Assembly (NCBI GenBank): GCA_041319085.1
Contig: CP101033.1
Coordinates: 4,038,501-4,102,500 of the forward strand
Reading direction: 5' to 3'
DNA: 64,000 bases
Origin: Aeromonas veronii
Lineage (GTDB): Bacteria; Pseudomonadota; Gammaproteobacteria; Enterobacterales; Aeromonadaceae
The translations under genes were made by a program, and so were the position numbers. Positions 39,391 to 48,720 of this stretch are shown here, one piece after another (positions within the stretch are counted from its first letter, which is position 1; every line of letters starts with the position of its first letter). Below the pieces are notes generated by a model, which did not search any database, was not told the DNA's origin, and saw only the letters and a list, made by a program, of their open reading frames with translations.

Positions 39391-40680
39391 ATGAGCAAAA
39401 CACACTTAACGACCGACAAATTCGCCCAAATGGGCCTCGAACCCGAAGTTCTGGCTGGTCTGGAATCAAAGGGATTTCACTATTGCACGCCCATCCAGGC
39501 ACTGTCTCTGCCACTGCTGGTAGAAGGTCATGACCTCGCCGGTCAGGCCCAGACCGGAACCGGCAAGACCATTGCCTTCCTGGCCGCGACATTCAACTAT
39601 CTACTGACTCACCCGCTGACCAAGCCCCGTCTGGTTAACCAACCCAGAGCCATCATCATGGCGCCCACCCGGGAACTGGCAGTACAGATCTATAACGATG
39701 CCGACAGCATCGCTGCTTCTACCGGCCTGAAACTCGGCCTCGCCTACGGTGGCGAAGGTTACGACAAGCAGTTGGCCGTGCTGGAGCAGGGCGTCGACAT
39801 CCTGATCGGCACCACCGGCCGCATCATCGACTACTTCAAGTCCAAGGTGATCGATCTGAGCAACATTCAGGTCGTGGTACTGGACGAAGCAGATCGCATG
39901 TTCGATCTGGGCTTCATCAAGGACATCCGCTTCCTGTTCCGCCGCATGCCTGCCCCGACCGAGCGTCTTAGCATGCTGTTCTCCGCCACCCTCTCCCTGC
40001 GGGTGCAGGAGCTGGCCTACGAACACATGAACCACCCGGAACATGTGCAAGTCGAGCCGGAGCAGATGACCGGCGTGCGGATCAAGGAGGAGCTGTTCTA
40101 CCCCTCCAATGAAGACAAGATGTTGCTGCTGCTCTCCCTGATGGAAGAGGAGTGGCCGGAGAAAGCCATCGTCTTCGCCAACACCAAGCATGTCTGCGAA
40201 GATGTCCATGCCTGGCTGGAAAACGACGGCCACCGCGTTGGTCTGCTGACCGGTGACGTGCCGCAGAAGAAGCGGATGAAGATCCTCGAGGATTTCACCA
40301 AGGGGGCGCTCGATATTCTGGTCGCCACCGACGTGGCCGCCCGTGGTCTACACATCCCTGACGTGACCCACGTCTTCAACTATGACCTGCCCGACGATGC
40401 CGAAGACTATGTACACCGTATCGGTCGTACCGGTCGTGCCGGCAAGAGCGGTCACTCCATCAGCCTGGCCTGTGAAGACTATGCCTTCAACCTGCCGGCC
40501 ATCGAGGAGTACATCCACCACGCCATTCCGGTCAGCAAGTACGACCGCGAAGCGCTGCTGGATGACGTGACTGCGCCGAAACGGGTGTTCCGCAACCGTC
40601 AGCCGGTGAACCGCAACATGCGGGATCGCCAGGGCGGTGGCAACAGCAACAACCGTCGTCGTCCACCGCGCAAGAGCTAA
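39391..40680 (+). CDS. rhlB: ATP-dependent RNA helicase RhlB
   Basis: RhlB is the DEAD-box helicase of the RNA degradosome. The 429-residue product has the Q-motif ([15 protein letters not shown]), Walker [27 protein letters not shown], and in domain 2 [13 protein letters not shown] and [10 protein letters not shown]. The C-terminal tail is basic ([20 protein letters not shown]), as expected for RNA binding. It starts at ATG 39391 and is followed 11 bp later by gppA, probably as an operon. Confidence 0.97.
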   Translation: MSKTHLTTDKFAQMGLEPEVLAGLESKGFHYCTPIQALSLPLLVEGHDLAGQAQTGTGKTIAFLAATFNYLLTHPLTKPRLVNQPRAIIMAPTRELAVQIYNDADSIAASTGLKLGLAYGGEGYDKQLAVLEQGVDILIGTTGRIIDYFKSKVIDLSNIQVVVLDEADRMFDLGFIKDIRFLFRRMPAPTERLSMLFSATLSLRVQELAYEHMNHPEHVQVEPEQMTGVRIKEELFYPSNEDKMLLLLSLMEEEWPEKAIVFANTKHVCEDVHAWLENDGHRVGLLTGDVPQKKRMKILEDFTKGALDILVATDVAARGLHIPDVTHVFNYDLPDDAEDYVHRIGRTGRAGKSGHSISLACEDYAFNLPAIEEYIHHAIPVSKYDREALLDDVTAPKRVFRNRQPVNRNMRDRQGGGNSNNRRRPPRKS

Positions 40681-40691
40681 GGACAGGCCCG

Positions 40692-42182
40692 TTGCACAAC
40701 TCGCCTCTCTATGCCGCTATCGACCTCGGCTCCAACAGCTTTCATATGCTGGTGGTGCGCGAGGTCGCCGGTGCCCTGCGCACCGTCGCCAAGGTCAAAC
40801 GCAAGGTGCGCCTCGCCGCCGGGCTCGATCAGGAATTTCGTCTCAACCGCGCCGCCATGGAGCGGGGCTGGGACTGTTTGCGTCTCTTCTCCGAACAGTT
40901 GCAGGACATTCCGGCCGACAATATCCGGGTGGTGGGCACCGCCACCTTGCGCCTCGCCACCAACGTCGATGAGTTCCTCAGCGAAGCGGAACGGGTGCTC
41001 AACCACAGCATCGAGATCATCTCGGGCGAGGAAGAGGCCAAAACCATCTACGAAGGGGTCTCCTGGACCTCTGCCGGGGAAGGCAACCGACTGGTGATCG
41101 ACATCGGCGGCGCCAGTACCGAACTGGTGATCGGCGAACATAGCGAAGCAAAACTGCTCAACAGCCTGCACATGGGCTGCGTCACCTGGCTCAACAATCA
41201 CTTCGGTGATGGCGAGCTCTCCGAAGCCCGTTTCGAGCAGGCGATTGCCGCCGCCAAGGCGGTGCTGGAGAAGGTGGCGGAAGATTACCGCGCCCTCGGC
41301 TGGCGCACCTGCGTCGGCGCCTCCGGCACGGTACAGGCGCTGCAAGAGATCATGCTGGCGCAAGGGAAGAGCGAACGGGTCACTCTGCCGAAACTGCAGG
41401 AGCTGATGGGCCAGGCCATCGCCTGCGGCAAGCTGGATCGGCTGCAACTGGAAGGGCTGGCGGCCGAACGGCTGACCGTGTTCCCCTCCGGCCTCGCCAT
41501 CCTGATCGCCATCTTCGAAACCCTGAATATCGAGAGCATGACCCTCGCGGGTGGCGCCCTGCGTGAAGGGCTGATCTACGGTCTGCTTGGCAACAATCAC
41601 GACTGTGATGCCCGGGATCGCACCGCCGACAGCCTGATCAGCCGCTATCAGCTGGATAAAGAGCACGCCGAACGGGTGCGCGATACCGCCGTTGAGGCGT
41701 TCAACCAGCTGCAACCGGCCTGGCGCCTCTCCAAACGCTACGGTCGCCCAATCTTGCGTTATGCCGCGCTGCTGCACGAGATCGGCCTCTGTATCGAGTA
41801 CAAGAAGGCGCCGCAACACGCCGCCTACATCATCGACAACATCGACATGCCGGGCTTTACCCCCGCGCAAAAGAAGCTGTTGTCGGCCCTGCTGTTCAAC
41901 CAGCGGGACGAATTCAAGCTGGAACCGCTGGAGAAACAGGGTGCCGTCACCGCTCGTCAGGCGATCCGGCTGGCCCGTATCCTGCGCATCGCGCTGATCC
42001 TCTGCATGCGCCGCACCCAGGGCACAGTACCCAGCTTCACCCTGCAGGCAGAAGAGGAGTCAATGACCCTGACCCTGCCCAAGGGCTGGATGGATGAACA
42101 CTACCTGCGCGCCAGCGAGCTGCGGCTCGAGGTGGAACGCCAGCAGAAGATGGGCTGGCCGACCCGCGTACAGGAAGCCTGA
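40692..42182 (+). CDS. gppA: Guanosine-5'-triphosphate,3'-diphosphate pyrophosphatase GppA
   Basis: GppA hydrolyses pppGpp to ppGpp and also exopolyphosphate. The 496-residue protein belongs to the Ppx/GppA family of the ASKHA fold: phosphate-1 loop AAIDLGSNSFHMLVVREVAG, VISGEEEAKTIYEG-type loop, phosphate-2 DIGGASTELVIGE, then the HD-like C-terminal half (AALLHEIGLCIEYKKAPQHA). The likely start is TTG 40692, eight bases after AAGGAC; no ATG is available before the family start LYAAIDLGSN. It is coupled to rhlB by an 11-bp gap. Confidence 0.93.
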   Translation: MHNSPLYAAIDLGSNSFHMLVVREVAGALRTVAKVKRKVRLAAGLDQEFRLNRAAMERGWDCLRLFSEQLQDIPADNIRVVGTATLRLATNVDEFLSEAERVLNHSIEIISGEEEAKTIYEGVSWTSAGEGNRLVIDIGGASTELVIGEHSEAKLLNSLHMGCVTWLNNHFGDGELSEARFEQAIAAAKAVLEKVAEDYRALGWRTCVGASGTVQALQEIMLAQGKSERVTLPKLQELMGQAIACGKLDRLQLEGLAAERLTVFPSGLAILIAIFETLNIESMTLAGGALREGLIYGLLGNNHDCDARDRTADSLISRYQLDKEHAERVRDTAVEAFNQLQPAWRLSKRYGRPILRYAALLHEIGLCIEYKKAPQHAAYIIDNIDMPGFTPAQKKLLSALLFNQRDEFKLEPLEKQGAVTARQAIRLARILRIALILCMRRTQGTVPSFTLQAEEESMTLTLPKGWMDEHYLRASELRLEVERQQKMGWPTRVQEA

Positions 42183-42212
42183 CTCAGCAACCAGGCTGTT
42201 TTGGAGCCGATC

Positions 42213-42467
42213 ATGCCGGATTATCAACCCATCAGCTGCGATCTCTACGACTGGCTCGAAATTGCTGCCAGCTGGCAACTGCCAGTGACCCTCACCAGTC
42301 GCGAGGGTCGCCAGTGGGATGACAAAATCCGCACCATCGAAGCCAGCGAAGGGATCGAGTATCTGCTGCTGCACTGTGGCGAGCGGCTCAGCCTGGCGGA
42401 TCTGGCGACCCTGCGCCTGAACTGGCAAGAGGAAGAGAAGCTGATCCACTTCGCGCCAACCAACTGA
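42213..42467 (+). CDS. rof: Rho-binding antiterminator (Rof/YaeO family)
   Basis: Rof binds Rho and blocks RNA loading, so it lowers Rho-dependent termination. The 84-residue product matches the family: YQPISCDLYDWLEIAASWQL (E. coli YQPINCDDYDNLELA...), VTLTSREGRQWDDKIRT, IEYLLLHCGERLSLADLATL. It starts at ATG 42213 with GGAG six bases upstream, 30 bp after gppA; TTG 42201 is less likely because the GGAG overlaps it. It sits in the rho-trxA-rhlB-gppA cluster, which supports a link with Rho. Confidence 0.85.
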   Translation: MPDYQPISCDLYDWLEIAASWQLPVTLTSREGRQWDDKIRTIEASEGIEYLLLHCGERLSLADLATLRLNWQEEEKLIHFAPTN

Positions 42468-42478
42468 ATCCAATACGA

Positions 42479-42516
42479 AAAAGGAGGGCCAACATGACGT
42501 TGGCCCTCCTTTTTTA
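42479..42516. terminator. Bidirectional terminator between rof and rsmJ
   Basis: AAGGAGGGCCAAC and GTTGGCCCTCCTT pair around ATGAC, with a T-run after and an A-run before; the flanking genes converge. Confidence 0.93.
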
Positions 42517-42538
42517 CATCCGCAACTCGCACTGGCCG

Positions 42539-43315
42539 TTAACCCGCCACCAATGCCGCCATCACGTAGACATCGAAGCGGTTGCTCTTGGTCTCGATGG
42601 CCATGCTGGGTTTGTGCTCGTTGAGCCAGCCCGCATAGTCCGGCCGCTTCACCACCACCCGCTTCTCAGCCATCTTGAGCGCGGCAGGCAGCAGGACATC
42701 CGCATCGAGATCCGGCCCCACCAGCGACTGGAACACCCGCATCTCTTTTTTCACCAGCGCCGACTTCTGCTTGTGAGGGAACATGGGGTCGAGGTAGATC
42801 ACCTCGGGCCGCTCCGGCAGCGCCAGCAGGTTGTCCACCGCCGGGCCCTGCAGCAGTTGCATCCGCTCGCTGACCCAGGGGCCAATCTCGGGATCCTGCG
42901 CAGCCCGCGCCAGCCCGTCCTGCAACAGAGCAGCCACCACAGGGCTGCGTTCGATCAGGGTCACCTTGCAACCGAGGGAGGCGAGCACGAAGGCATCGCG
43001 CCCCAGCCCGGCGGTGGCATCCACCACGGTCGGTGTGGCACCGGCCTTGAGCCCCACTGCCTTGGCGATGGACTGGCCGCGACCACCGCCAAATTTGCGA
43101 CGATGTGCCACCGCCCCTTCCACGAAGTCCACATAGACGGCCCCCAGCTTGGGCTCATCCAGCTTGCGCAGTTCCAGTCGGTCTTCAGTCAGTACCAGCG
43201 CAAACGGGGCCGGAAACTCCACGTCGGCAAGGCGTAAACGCAGAGCGTCGAGCTCGCCATCAAGGGCGGGGACTTCACTGAAAACCTGAATATGGGGCAT
43301 AGAAGGCAGACTCAT
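42539..43315 (-). CDS. rsmJ: 16S rRNA (guanine-1516-N2)-methyltransferase
   Basis: RsmJ methylates G1516 of 16S rRNA. The 258-residue product shows the signature stretch [38 protein letters not shown], the SAM motif [20 protein letters not shown] and the active-site [21 protein letters not shown] use ATG 43315; ATG 43336 and 43300 are also in frame and none has a clear ribosome site. In E. coli it follows prlC directly; here a c-di-GMP enzyme gene lies between them. Confidence 0.95.
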   Translation of the reverse strand: MSLPSMPHIQVFSEVPALDGELDALRLRLADVEFPAPFALVLTEDRLELRKLDEPKLGAVYVDFVEGAVAHRRKFGGGRGQSIAKAVGLKAGATPTVVDATAGLGRDAFVLASLGCKVTLIERSPVVAALLQDGLARAAQDPEIGPWVSERMQLLQGPAVDNLLALPERPEVIYLDPMFPHKQKSALVKKEMRVFQSLVGPDLDADVLLPAALKMAEKRVVVKRPDYAGWLNEHKPSMAIETKSNRFDVYVMAALVAG

Positions 43316-43354
43316 GGCACGTACAGAAGCGGCCATGATAACAGAAGCGGTGGA

Positions 43355-45904
43355 TCAGCTCACGACAGTGAGGTTCATCCCCTGACGGTTGAGGGCGAGG
43401 TAATCGATCAGGTCGTCATAGGCCAGCGGGCGACTGAGCAGGTAGCCTTGGGTGAAGGCACACCCCTTTTGGCAGAGGAAGTTGAACTGCTCGCGGGTCT
43501 CAACCCCCTCGATCACCACCTGCATGCCGAGGTTGTGCACTATGTTGATGATGCCATCGAGCAGCATCCGATCCTGCTCGTTGAAGGGGATATGGCGCAC
43601 GAAAGAGCGGTCGATCTTGACCAGATCGACCGGGAAGGTGCGCAGATAGTTGAGGGCCGAGTAGCCGGTACCGAAATCGTCGATGGCCAGCTTGCAACCC
43701 GCCTCGCGCAGGGCATCGATCCGCACTCTGTGCTGATCGCTGCTCTCCATCAGCAGAGATTCGGTGATTTCGATGACGATGTCGGCAGGATCGAGCCCGA
43801 AATGCTGGATCACCTTGAGCCACTCGCTCGCCTCAGGGTCGATGGTCTGGAACTCCATGGTGGAGCGGTTGATCGACATCTGCAGATCCGGGAAGCCGGA
43901 CTGCTGCAACCGCGCCAGATCCCGGCATGACTGCCACAATACCAGCGCCCCCAGCCCCTGAATCAACCCCGCCTCTTCTGCCAACGGAATGAACTCGGCA
44001 GGAGAGACCTGTCCCCATTGAGGGTTATACCAGCGCACCAGTGCTTCCAGCTTGGCGACCCGTCCACTGCGGTTGTCCCAGATCGGCTGGTAGGCCATGG
44101 TCAGCTGACCCTGCTTGATCGCTTCGGCCAAATCCTGCTGCATCTGGTGGCGCTGGCGCACCTCCTCCCGCATGGACGAGCAGTAGGTACCGAGCAACCG
44201 TCCCTGCCGCTTTGCCGCAAACAGCGCCTGCTCGGCGTTGCGCAGCAACTCATCGCTCTCGCTGCCATCGACCGGACAAAGGGTCATGCCGATGGTCGCG
44301 GTCACATAGAGATGCTGGTTGGCCAGCATGAAGGGGCGGGCGAAGCTGCCGATCACCTGCTTGGCAAACACCTCGGCCTGACGGCGAGTGACGATACCGG
44401 GCACCAGAAAGGCGAACTCGTCGCCACCAATGCGGGCCACCAAATCTTCGGTGCGCACCCGGCTCACCAGTCGATCCGACACCTCTCGCAGCAAGGCATC
44501 GCCAGCATGATGATCCATGCTGTTGTTGACCGCCTTGAAGTTGTTGAGGTCGAGCACCATCAGCGCAAAACGCTCGCCCCGCTCGCAGAAGCGGGTGAGG
44601 CAGCGGCCAAACAGCCAGCGGTTGGGCAGGCTGGTGAGGTTGTCATAGTTGGCCTGGGTCGCGATCTTCTGTTCAGCCACCTTGGTCTGGGAAAGATCGC
44701 TGAAAATGGCGATATATTGCTGAATTTTGCCAGCTTCGCGCAGAGTACTGATCATCACCTGCTGCGGGTAGAGCTTGCCGTTCTTGCGCTTGTTCCACAC
44801 CTCACCCCGCCACACCCCCACCTGCTCCAGCGCGTGGTACATGTCGGCATAGAAGGTCTGGTCATGCAGCCCGGACTTGAGGATGCTGGGGCGCAGGCCA
44901 CGCACCTCTTCTGCGCTGTAGCCGGTGATCTGCTCGAACGCCGGATTGACCGACATAATACGGCTATCGGCATCACACACCAGGATCGCCTCGGAGAGGT
45001 TGTCATAGACCCGGTGGGAGAGCTTGAGCTGCTCTGCGTGATGTTTGAAGGTGTCGATGTTCTCCAGCAGCACCATCAGATAGTCCGGCTGCTGCTGCTC
45101 GTCGCGGATCAGGGTGACCGTCACCCGCCCCCACAGGATCTCGCCCCCCTTGCGGAAGTAGCGTTTCTCCTGAGTGAAACTGCTGCGCTCGCCACGTCGA
45201 ATCTCTTCGTAGCACTCGAGGCTGCGCTGCCAATCCTCCGGGTGATTGATGTCGGAGATGGCGCGATGGAGCAGCTCGTCGAGGGGATAGCCCAGCATCT
45301 TCTCGATGGCCGGGTTGGCCCAGAGAATTCGGCCGGTGAGATCGAGCTTGCCGATCCCCACCGGAGCCTGAAACAGCATGCTCTGCAGCACATCGGGGGT
45401 GTCAGGCAAGAGCTGAGGCTGCTGGCGTTGCAACATCAGCGCCAACTCGCGCCCGGCCAGCGGCCCCAGCAACCGGAGCAGCCCCATCACCTTGGTCATA
45501 TTGGCCTGCGGCTGACGATAGAGCAGGCAGCAGACACCGATGGTCTCGCCATCCGCATCTTTGAGGGCGATCCCGGCGTAGGCCTGGGCTTGCCACAGAT
45601 CGGCAAGCGGCATCGCAGGGAACAGCTGCAACAGACGATCGCTGAACCAGGCTTCGCCCTCCTGCCAGGTAATGGCATCGGGAGAGTCAGTCAGGGGCAG
45701 CGTCAGAGTATCGGGGGCAAGAGAGGAGGGGTAAGCTGCCTGCACCGTCAGGAGGGTATCATTTGATGCCCCACTGACGATCAGGACGACATCAGCCATC
45801 ACAGCAGCGGCGATTTCACTCACAAAAGTATCGAAATATCCCTGGCCGCTCGAATGAGCCAGACTGGAGATGATTTGATAGACGGAATCGAGTGCTCGCC
45901 TCAT
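43355..45904 (-). CDS. GAF-PAS-PAS-GGDEF-EAL c-di-GMP turnover protein
   Basis: The 849-residue cytoplasmic protein has, in order, an N-terminal GAF-like region (about 1-160, ending QQPQLLPDTPDVLQSMLF), two PAS domains (about 165-285 and 290-405), a GGDEF domain with the intact motif ARIGGDEFAFLV, and an EAL domain with KLEALVRW, DDFGTGYSALNYLRTFPVDLVKIDRSF and VIEGVETREQ. Both catalytic motifs look complete, so it could make or break c-di-GMP; the PAS domains may bind a signal. No transmembrane helix is visible. Start ATG 45904 has a weakly spaced GGAGAG. It lies between prlC and rsmJ. Confidence 0.93.
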   Translation of the reverse strand: MRRALDSVYQIISSLAHSSGQGYFDTFVSEIAAAVMADVVLIVSGASNDTLLTVQAAYPSSLAPDTLTLPLTDSPDAITWQEGEAWFSDRLLQLFPAMPLADLWQAQAYAGIALKDADGETIGVCCLLYRQPQANMTKVMGLLRLLGPLAGRELALMLQRQQPQLLPDTPDVLQSMLFQAPVGIGKLDLTGRILWANPAIEKMLGYPLDELLHRAISDINHPEDWQRSLECYEEIRRGERSSFTQEKRYFRKGGEILWGRVTVTLIRDEQQQPDYLMVLLENIDTFKHHAEQLKLSHRVYDNLSEAILVCDADSRIMSVNPAFEQITGYSAEEVRGLRPSILKSGLHDQTFYADMYHALEQVGVWRGEVWNKRKNGKLYPQQVMISTLREAGKIQQYIAIFSDLSQTKVAEQKIATQANYDNLTSLPNRWLFGRCLTRFCERGERFALMVLDLNNFKAVNNSMDHHAGDALLREVSDRLVSRVRTEDLVARIGGDEFAFLVPGIVTRRQAEVFAKQVIGSFARPFMLANQHLYVTATIGMTLCPVDGSESDELLRNAEQALFAAKRQGRLLGTYCSSMREEVRQRHQMQQDLAEAIKQGQLTMAYQPIWDNRSGRVAKLEALVRWYNPQWGQVSPAEFIPLAEEAGLIQGLGALVLWQSCRDLARLQQSGFPDLQMSINRSTMEFQTIDPEASEWLKVIQHFGLDPADIVIEITESLLMESSDQHRVRIDALREAGCKLAIDDFGTGYSALNYLRTFPVDLVKIDRSFVRHIPFNEQDRMLLDGIINIVHNLGMQVVIEGVETREQFNFLCQKGCAFTQGYLLSRPLAYDDLIDYLALNRQGMNLTVVS

Positions 45905-46003
45905 GGCAAGTGGCTTTCTCTCCTTGAAGGTTATAACACGACTCTACTGAAGAGCCGTGAGCAGTGCAAATATGCAATCAGCAAGATATTAAAAAGCCTC
46001 GAA

Positions 46004-46028
46004 AAAAGGGACCAAATGGTCCCTTTTA
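46004..46028 (-). terminator. Terminator downstream of prlC
   Basis: AAAGGGACC and GGTCCCTTT pair around AAAT; on the minus strand TTTTTTCG follows. It separates prlC from the c-di-GMP gene. Confidence 0.8.
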
Positions 46029-46109
46029 GTCGCATAAATCATGCCTTGATCCCACTGTGTCGCAAAAGTGTACCTGCTTGAAGCTCACTCGGGCGGCGGG
46101 TCAGGAACC

Positions 46110-48152
46110 TCAGGCAGCGATCCCGCTGTGTCGCAGCAATGCATCCACCTTGGGCTCGCGACCCCGGAAGGCTCTGAACAGCTCCATCGGCTCCTTCGAG
46201 CCCCCCTTCTCCAGAATATTCTTCAGGAAGGATTGGCCGGTCACCGGGTTGAAGATCCCCTCCTCCTCGAAGCGGGAGAAGGCATCGGCAGAGAGCACCT
46301 CGGCCCACTTGTAGCTGTAGTAACCCGCCGCATAGCCACCCGCGAAGATGTGGGAGAAGCTGTGCTGGAAGCGGTTGAACGCCGGTGGCGTCATCACGGC
46401 CACCTGACTGCGCACCTCGTCCAGCAGCGCCGGAAGCTGCGCCGGATTGGCCGGGTCAAACTCCTGATGGAGACGGAAGTCGAACAGGGCGAACTCCAGC
46501 TGACGCAGCATCTGCATCGCCGCCTGGAAGTTGCGGGCAGTCAGCATTTTCTCCAGCAGATCGGCAGGCAATGGCTCACCGGTCTCGTAATGGCCGGAGA
46601 TAAAGGCCAGCGCCTCGGACTCCCAGCACCAGTTCTCGAGGAACTGGCTCGGCAGCTCCACCGCATCCCAGGCCACGCCGTTGATACCGGCGACACCGGC
46701 CACATCGATGCGAGTCAGCATGTGGTGAATGCCGTGGCCAAACTCGTGGAACAGGGTGACCACTTCGTTGTGGGTGAACAGTGCAGGCTTGCCATCCACC
46801 GGGCCGTTGAAATTGCAGGTCAGGTAGGCCACCGGCTTTTGCAGCGAGCCATCCTGACGGTAGCGACGACCCAGGCAGACATCCATCCAGGCGCCACCCT
46901 GCTTGTGCTCGCGGGCATAGAGGTCGAGATAGAAGCTGCCACGCAGCTCGTCATCAGCATCGAAGATGTCGTAGAAGCGCACGTCCGGGTGCCAGGTATC
47001 GATGCCGAGGCGCTCGCGCACCTTCATGCCGAACACCCGCTTCACCACTTCAAACAACCCCTTCACCACCTTGCTGGCGGGGAAGTAGGGGCGCAGCTGC
47101 TCATCGGAGATGGAGAACTTGTGCTGCTTGAGCTTCTCGGCGTAGTAGCCGAGATCCCAGGCGGCCAGCTCGCTCTGGCCGTGCTGCTCGGCGGCGAAGG
47201 CGCGGATCTCCTCCAGCTCTGCTTTGCCTTGCGGCAGGGATTTGGCCGCCAGATCGGTGAGGAAGCGCACCACCTGTTCGGTCTTGTCCGCCATCTTGGT
47301 GGCCAGGGAGAGCTCGGCATAGTTGGCAAAACCCAGCAGCTGGGCCAGTTCGCGGCGCAGGGTGAGCAGCTCGCTCATGATGGCTGAGTTGTCCCACTTG
47401 CCCGCATTGGGGCCCTGATCGGAGGCGCGGGTGGTGAAGGCCTCATACATCTCGGCACGCAGTTCGCGGTTGTCGGCATACATCATCACCGGCAGGTAAG
47501 AGGGGATATCCAGAGTGAACAGCCACCCCTCTTTGCCCTTTAGCTCGGCCATCTGACGGGCAGCGGCACGCACGCTATCGGGCAGACCGGCCAGTTCAGA
47601 TTCATCGGCCACCAGCTTGTGCCAGCCTTGGGTCGCATCCAGCACGTTGTTGCTGAAGCGGGAGGCCAGCTCGGAGAGGCGGGCCTGAATTTCACCGTAG
47701 CGCTGTTGCGCCTCGGCAGGCAGACCGATGCCGGAGAGGCGGAAGTCACGCAGGGTATTCTGGATCTCCTTGCGCTGGGCGCCGCTCAGCAGCGGGAAAT
47801 CATCGCTCTGGGAGAGGGCCAGATAGGCCTGATAGAGCCCTTCATGCTGACCGACATAGGTCTGGAATTCGGAGAGCAGTGGCAGGCAGGCATCATGGGC
47901 CTCGCGCAGCGCTTCGCTGTTGAGTACGGAGTTGAGGTGGCTGACCGGTGACCAGATCCGTGACAGACGATCATTTACCTCTTCCAGCGGGGCAATCAGG
48001 CTATCCCAGGTATGGGGATCACGCTGGGCCAGCACATCGCTGATCTTCTGTTTGCAATCGGCAATGGCCTGCATCACGGCAGGCTGGACCTGGTCGGGCT
48101 GGATCTGGCTGAAAGGGGGCAGCGAGTCCATTGTCAGCAAAGGGTTATTCAT
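46110..48152 (-). CDS. prlC: Oligopeptidase A
   Basis: PrlC is an M3-family zinc peptidase that degrades signal peptides and other oligopeptides in the cytoplasm. The 680-residue product has the family length and the zinc motif VTLFHEFGHGIHHMLTR (HExGH), followed by LPSQFLENWCWE with the third ligand. It opens NNPLLTMDSLPPFSQIQPDQVQPAV. It begins at ATG 48152 and ends with a hairpin terminator. In E. coli prlC is followed by rsmJ; here the interval holds another gene. Confidence 0.97.
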   Translation of the reverse strand: MNNPLLTMDSLPPFSQIQPDQVQPAVMQAIADCKQKISDVLAQRDPHTWDSLIAPLEEVNDRLSRIWSPVSHLNSVLNSEALREAHDACLPLLSEFQTYVGQHEGLYQAYLALSQSDDFPLLSGAQRKEIQNTLRDFRLSGIGLPAEAQQRYGEIQARLSELASRFSNNVLDATQGWHKLVADESELAGLPDSVRAAARQMAELKGKEGWLFTLDIPSYLPVMMYADNRELRAEMYEAFTTRASDQGPNAGKWDNSAIMSELLTLRRELAQLLGFANYAELSLATKMADKTEQVVRFLTDLAAKSLPQGKAELEEIRAFAAEQHGQSELAAWDLGYYAEKLKQHKFSISDEQLRPYFPASKVVKGLFEVVKRVFGMKVRERLGIDTWHPDVRFYDIFDADDELRGSFYLDLYAREHKQGGAWMDVCLGRRYRQDGSLQKPVAYLTCNFNGPVDGKPALFTHNEVVTLFHEFGHGIHHMLTRIDVAGVAGINGVAWDAVELPSQFLENWCWESEALAFISGHYETGEPLPADLLEKMLTARNFQAAMQMLRQLEFALFDFRLHQEFDPANPAQLPALLDEVRSQVAVMTPPAFNRFQHSFSHIFAGGYAAGYYSYKWAEVLSADAFSRFEEEGIFNPVTGQSFLKNILEKGGSKEPMELFRAFRGREPKVDALLRHSGIAA

Positions 48153-48580
48153 CCCGGTTACCTCTTGTTTGGTCTTGAACAGACCGCTTTAGCAGCTCTG
48201 TATGGCTTTCTAACATGTGGCCAAGTTACGCAATAATCAAGCTTCAATCCGCCGGTTGACACTGTTTTCCCTTCTTTGTGAGCTCAAACACCTCTCTGCC
48301 AGGCACTGGACGCCAACAGCATGAATAGTAGGTACTTTTTTGTTCTTGTTGCTGTTTTTCGCGCTCTCTGGCCAGCAGACTGCAAACCAAATCCAACCGG
48401 TATTAAAGCACGACACACCTGCGCCTCTGCGGCCCCTTAACCGCCCGAAAAATAACTAAACGAAAAAATAATAACTAAAACAAATCATATACATACATTG
48501 ATTAATTTGTTTTTAAGAGCATATCATTAGCAACCTGTCACTCAGGCCACTTGATTCTCTGTGCCACACGGAGAACGGGT
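48153..48580. other. Intergenic region between prlC and the c-di-GMP riboswitch
   Basis: No gene is seen. An AT-rich block (about 48450-48530, with runs such as AAATAATAACTAAAAC) lies directly before the riboswitch and probably contains the chitinase promoter. A TTGACA-like hexamer occurs near 48255 but too far to be that promoter with confidence. Confidence 0.5.
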
Positions 48581-48586
48581 GAAAAA

Positions 48587-48659
48587 GGCAAAGTGACCCG
48601 AAAGGGCGCGACGCAAAGCTACCGGTCTAAAGGAGATTTCCTATGACAGCGGGGCTGCC
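48587..48659 (+). promoter_or_regulatory. Class-I c-di-GMP riboswitch (GEMM-I)
   Basis: The aptamer matches the GEMM-I pattern in order: GGCAAAG, P2 hairpin CCC-GAAA-GGG with its GNRA tetraloop, the invariant junction GACGCAAAGC, ACCGG, P3 with the tetraloop receptor TCTAAAGG...CCTATGA, then AGCGGGGCTGCC closing P1 (GGCA/TGCC). The class senses c-di-GMP. The 3' strand can alternatively form GGGG-CTG-CCCC (48651-48661), a plausible switch. The chitinase ATG is 58 bases further on. Confidence 0.93.
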
Positions 48660-48720
48660 CCCGGGAGCGTTCAGCCACGGTTGTTCGCTCCGTTTGTACC
48701 GTATGGAGATATCAAGATGA
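48643..48720 (+). CDS. 25-codon upstream reading frame overlapping the chitinase start
   Basis: ATG 48643 lies inside aptamer P3, seven bases after a perfect AAGGAG (48630-48635). It runs 25 codons (beginning MTAGLPPGAFSHG, ending YRMEISR) to TGA 48718-48720, which overlaps chitinase ATG 48717-48719 as ATGA. If the aptamer folds, AAGGA pairs with TCCT in P3 and the start would be hidden. Translation is not shown; the ATG is partly dictated by the tetraloop-receptor sequence. Confidence 0.45.
   Translation: MTAGLPPGAFSHGCSLRLYRMEISR

Noticed and set aside
44018..45766. 582-codon plus-strand frame over the GGDEF/EAL gene
   Set aside because: Antisense shadow; no domain recognisable, and the minus strand carries intact GGDEF and EAL motifs.
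46068..47387. 439-codon plus-strand frame over prlC
   Set aside because: Antisense shadow of an M3 peptidase with HEFGH on the other strand.
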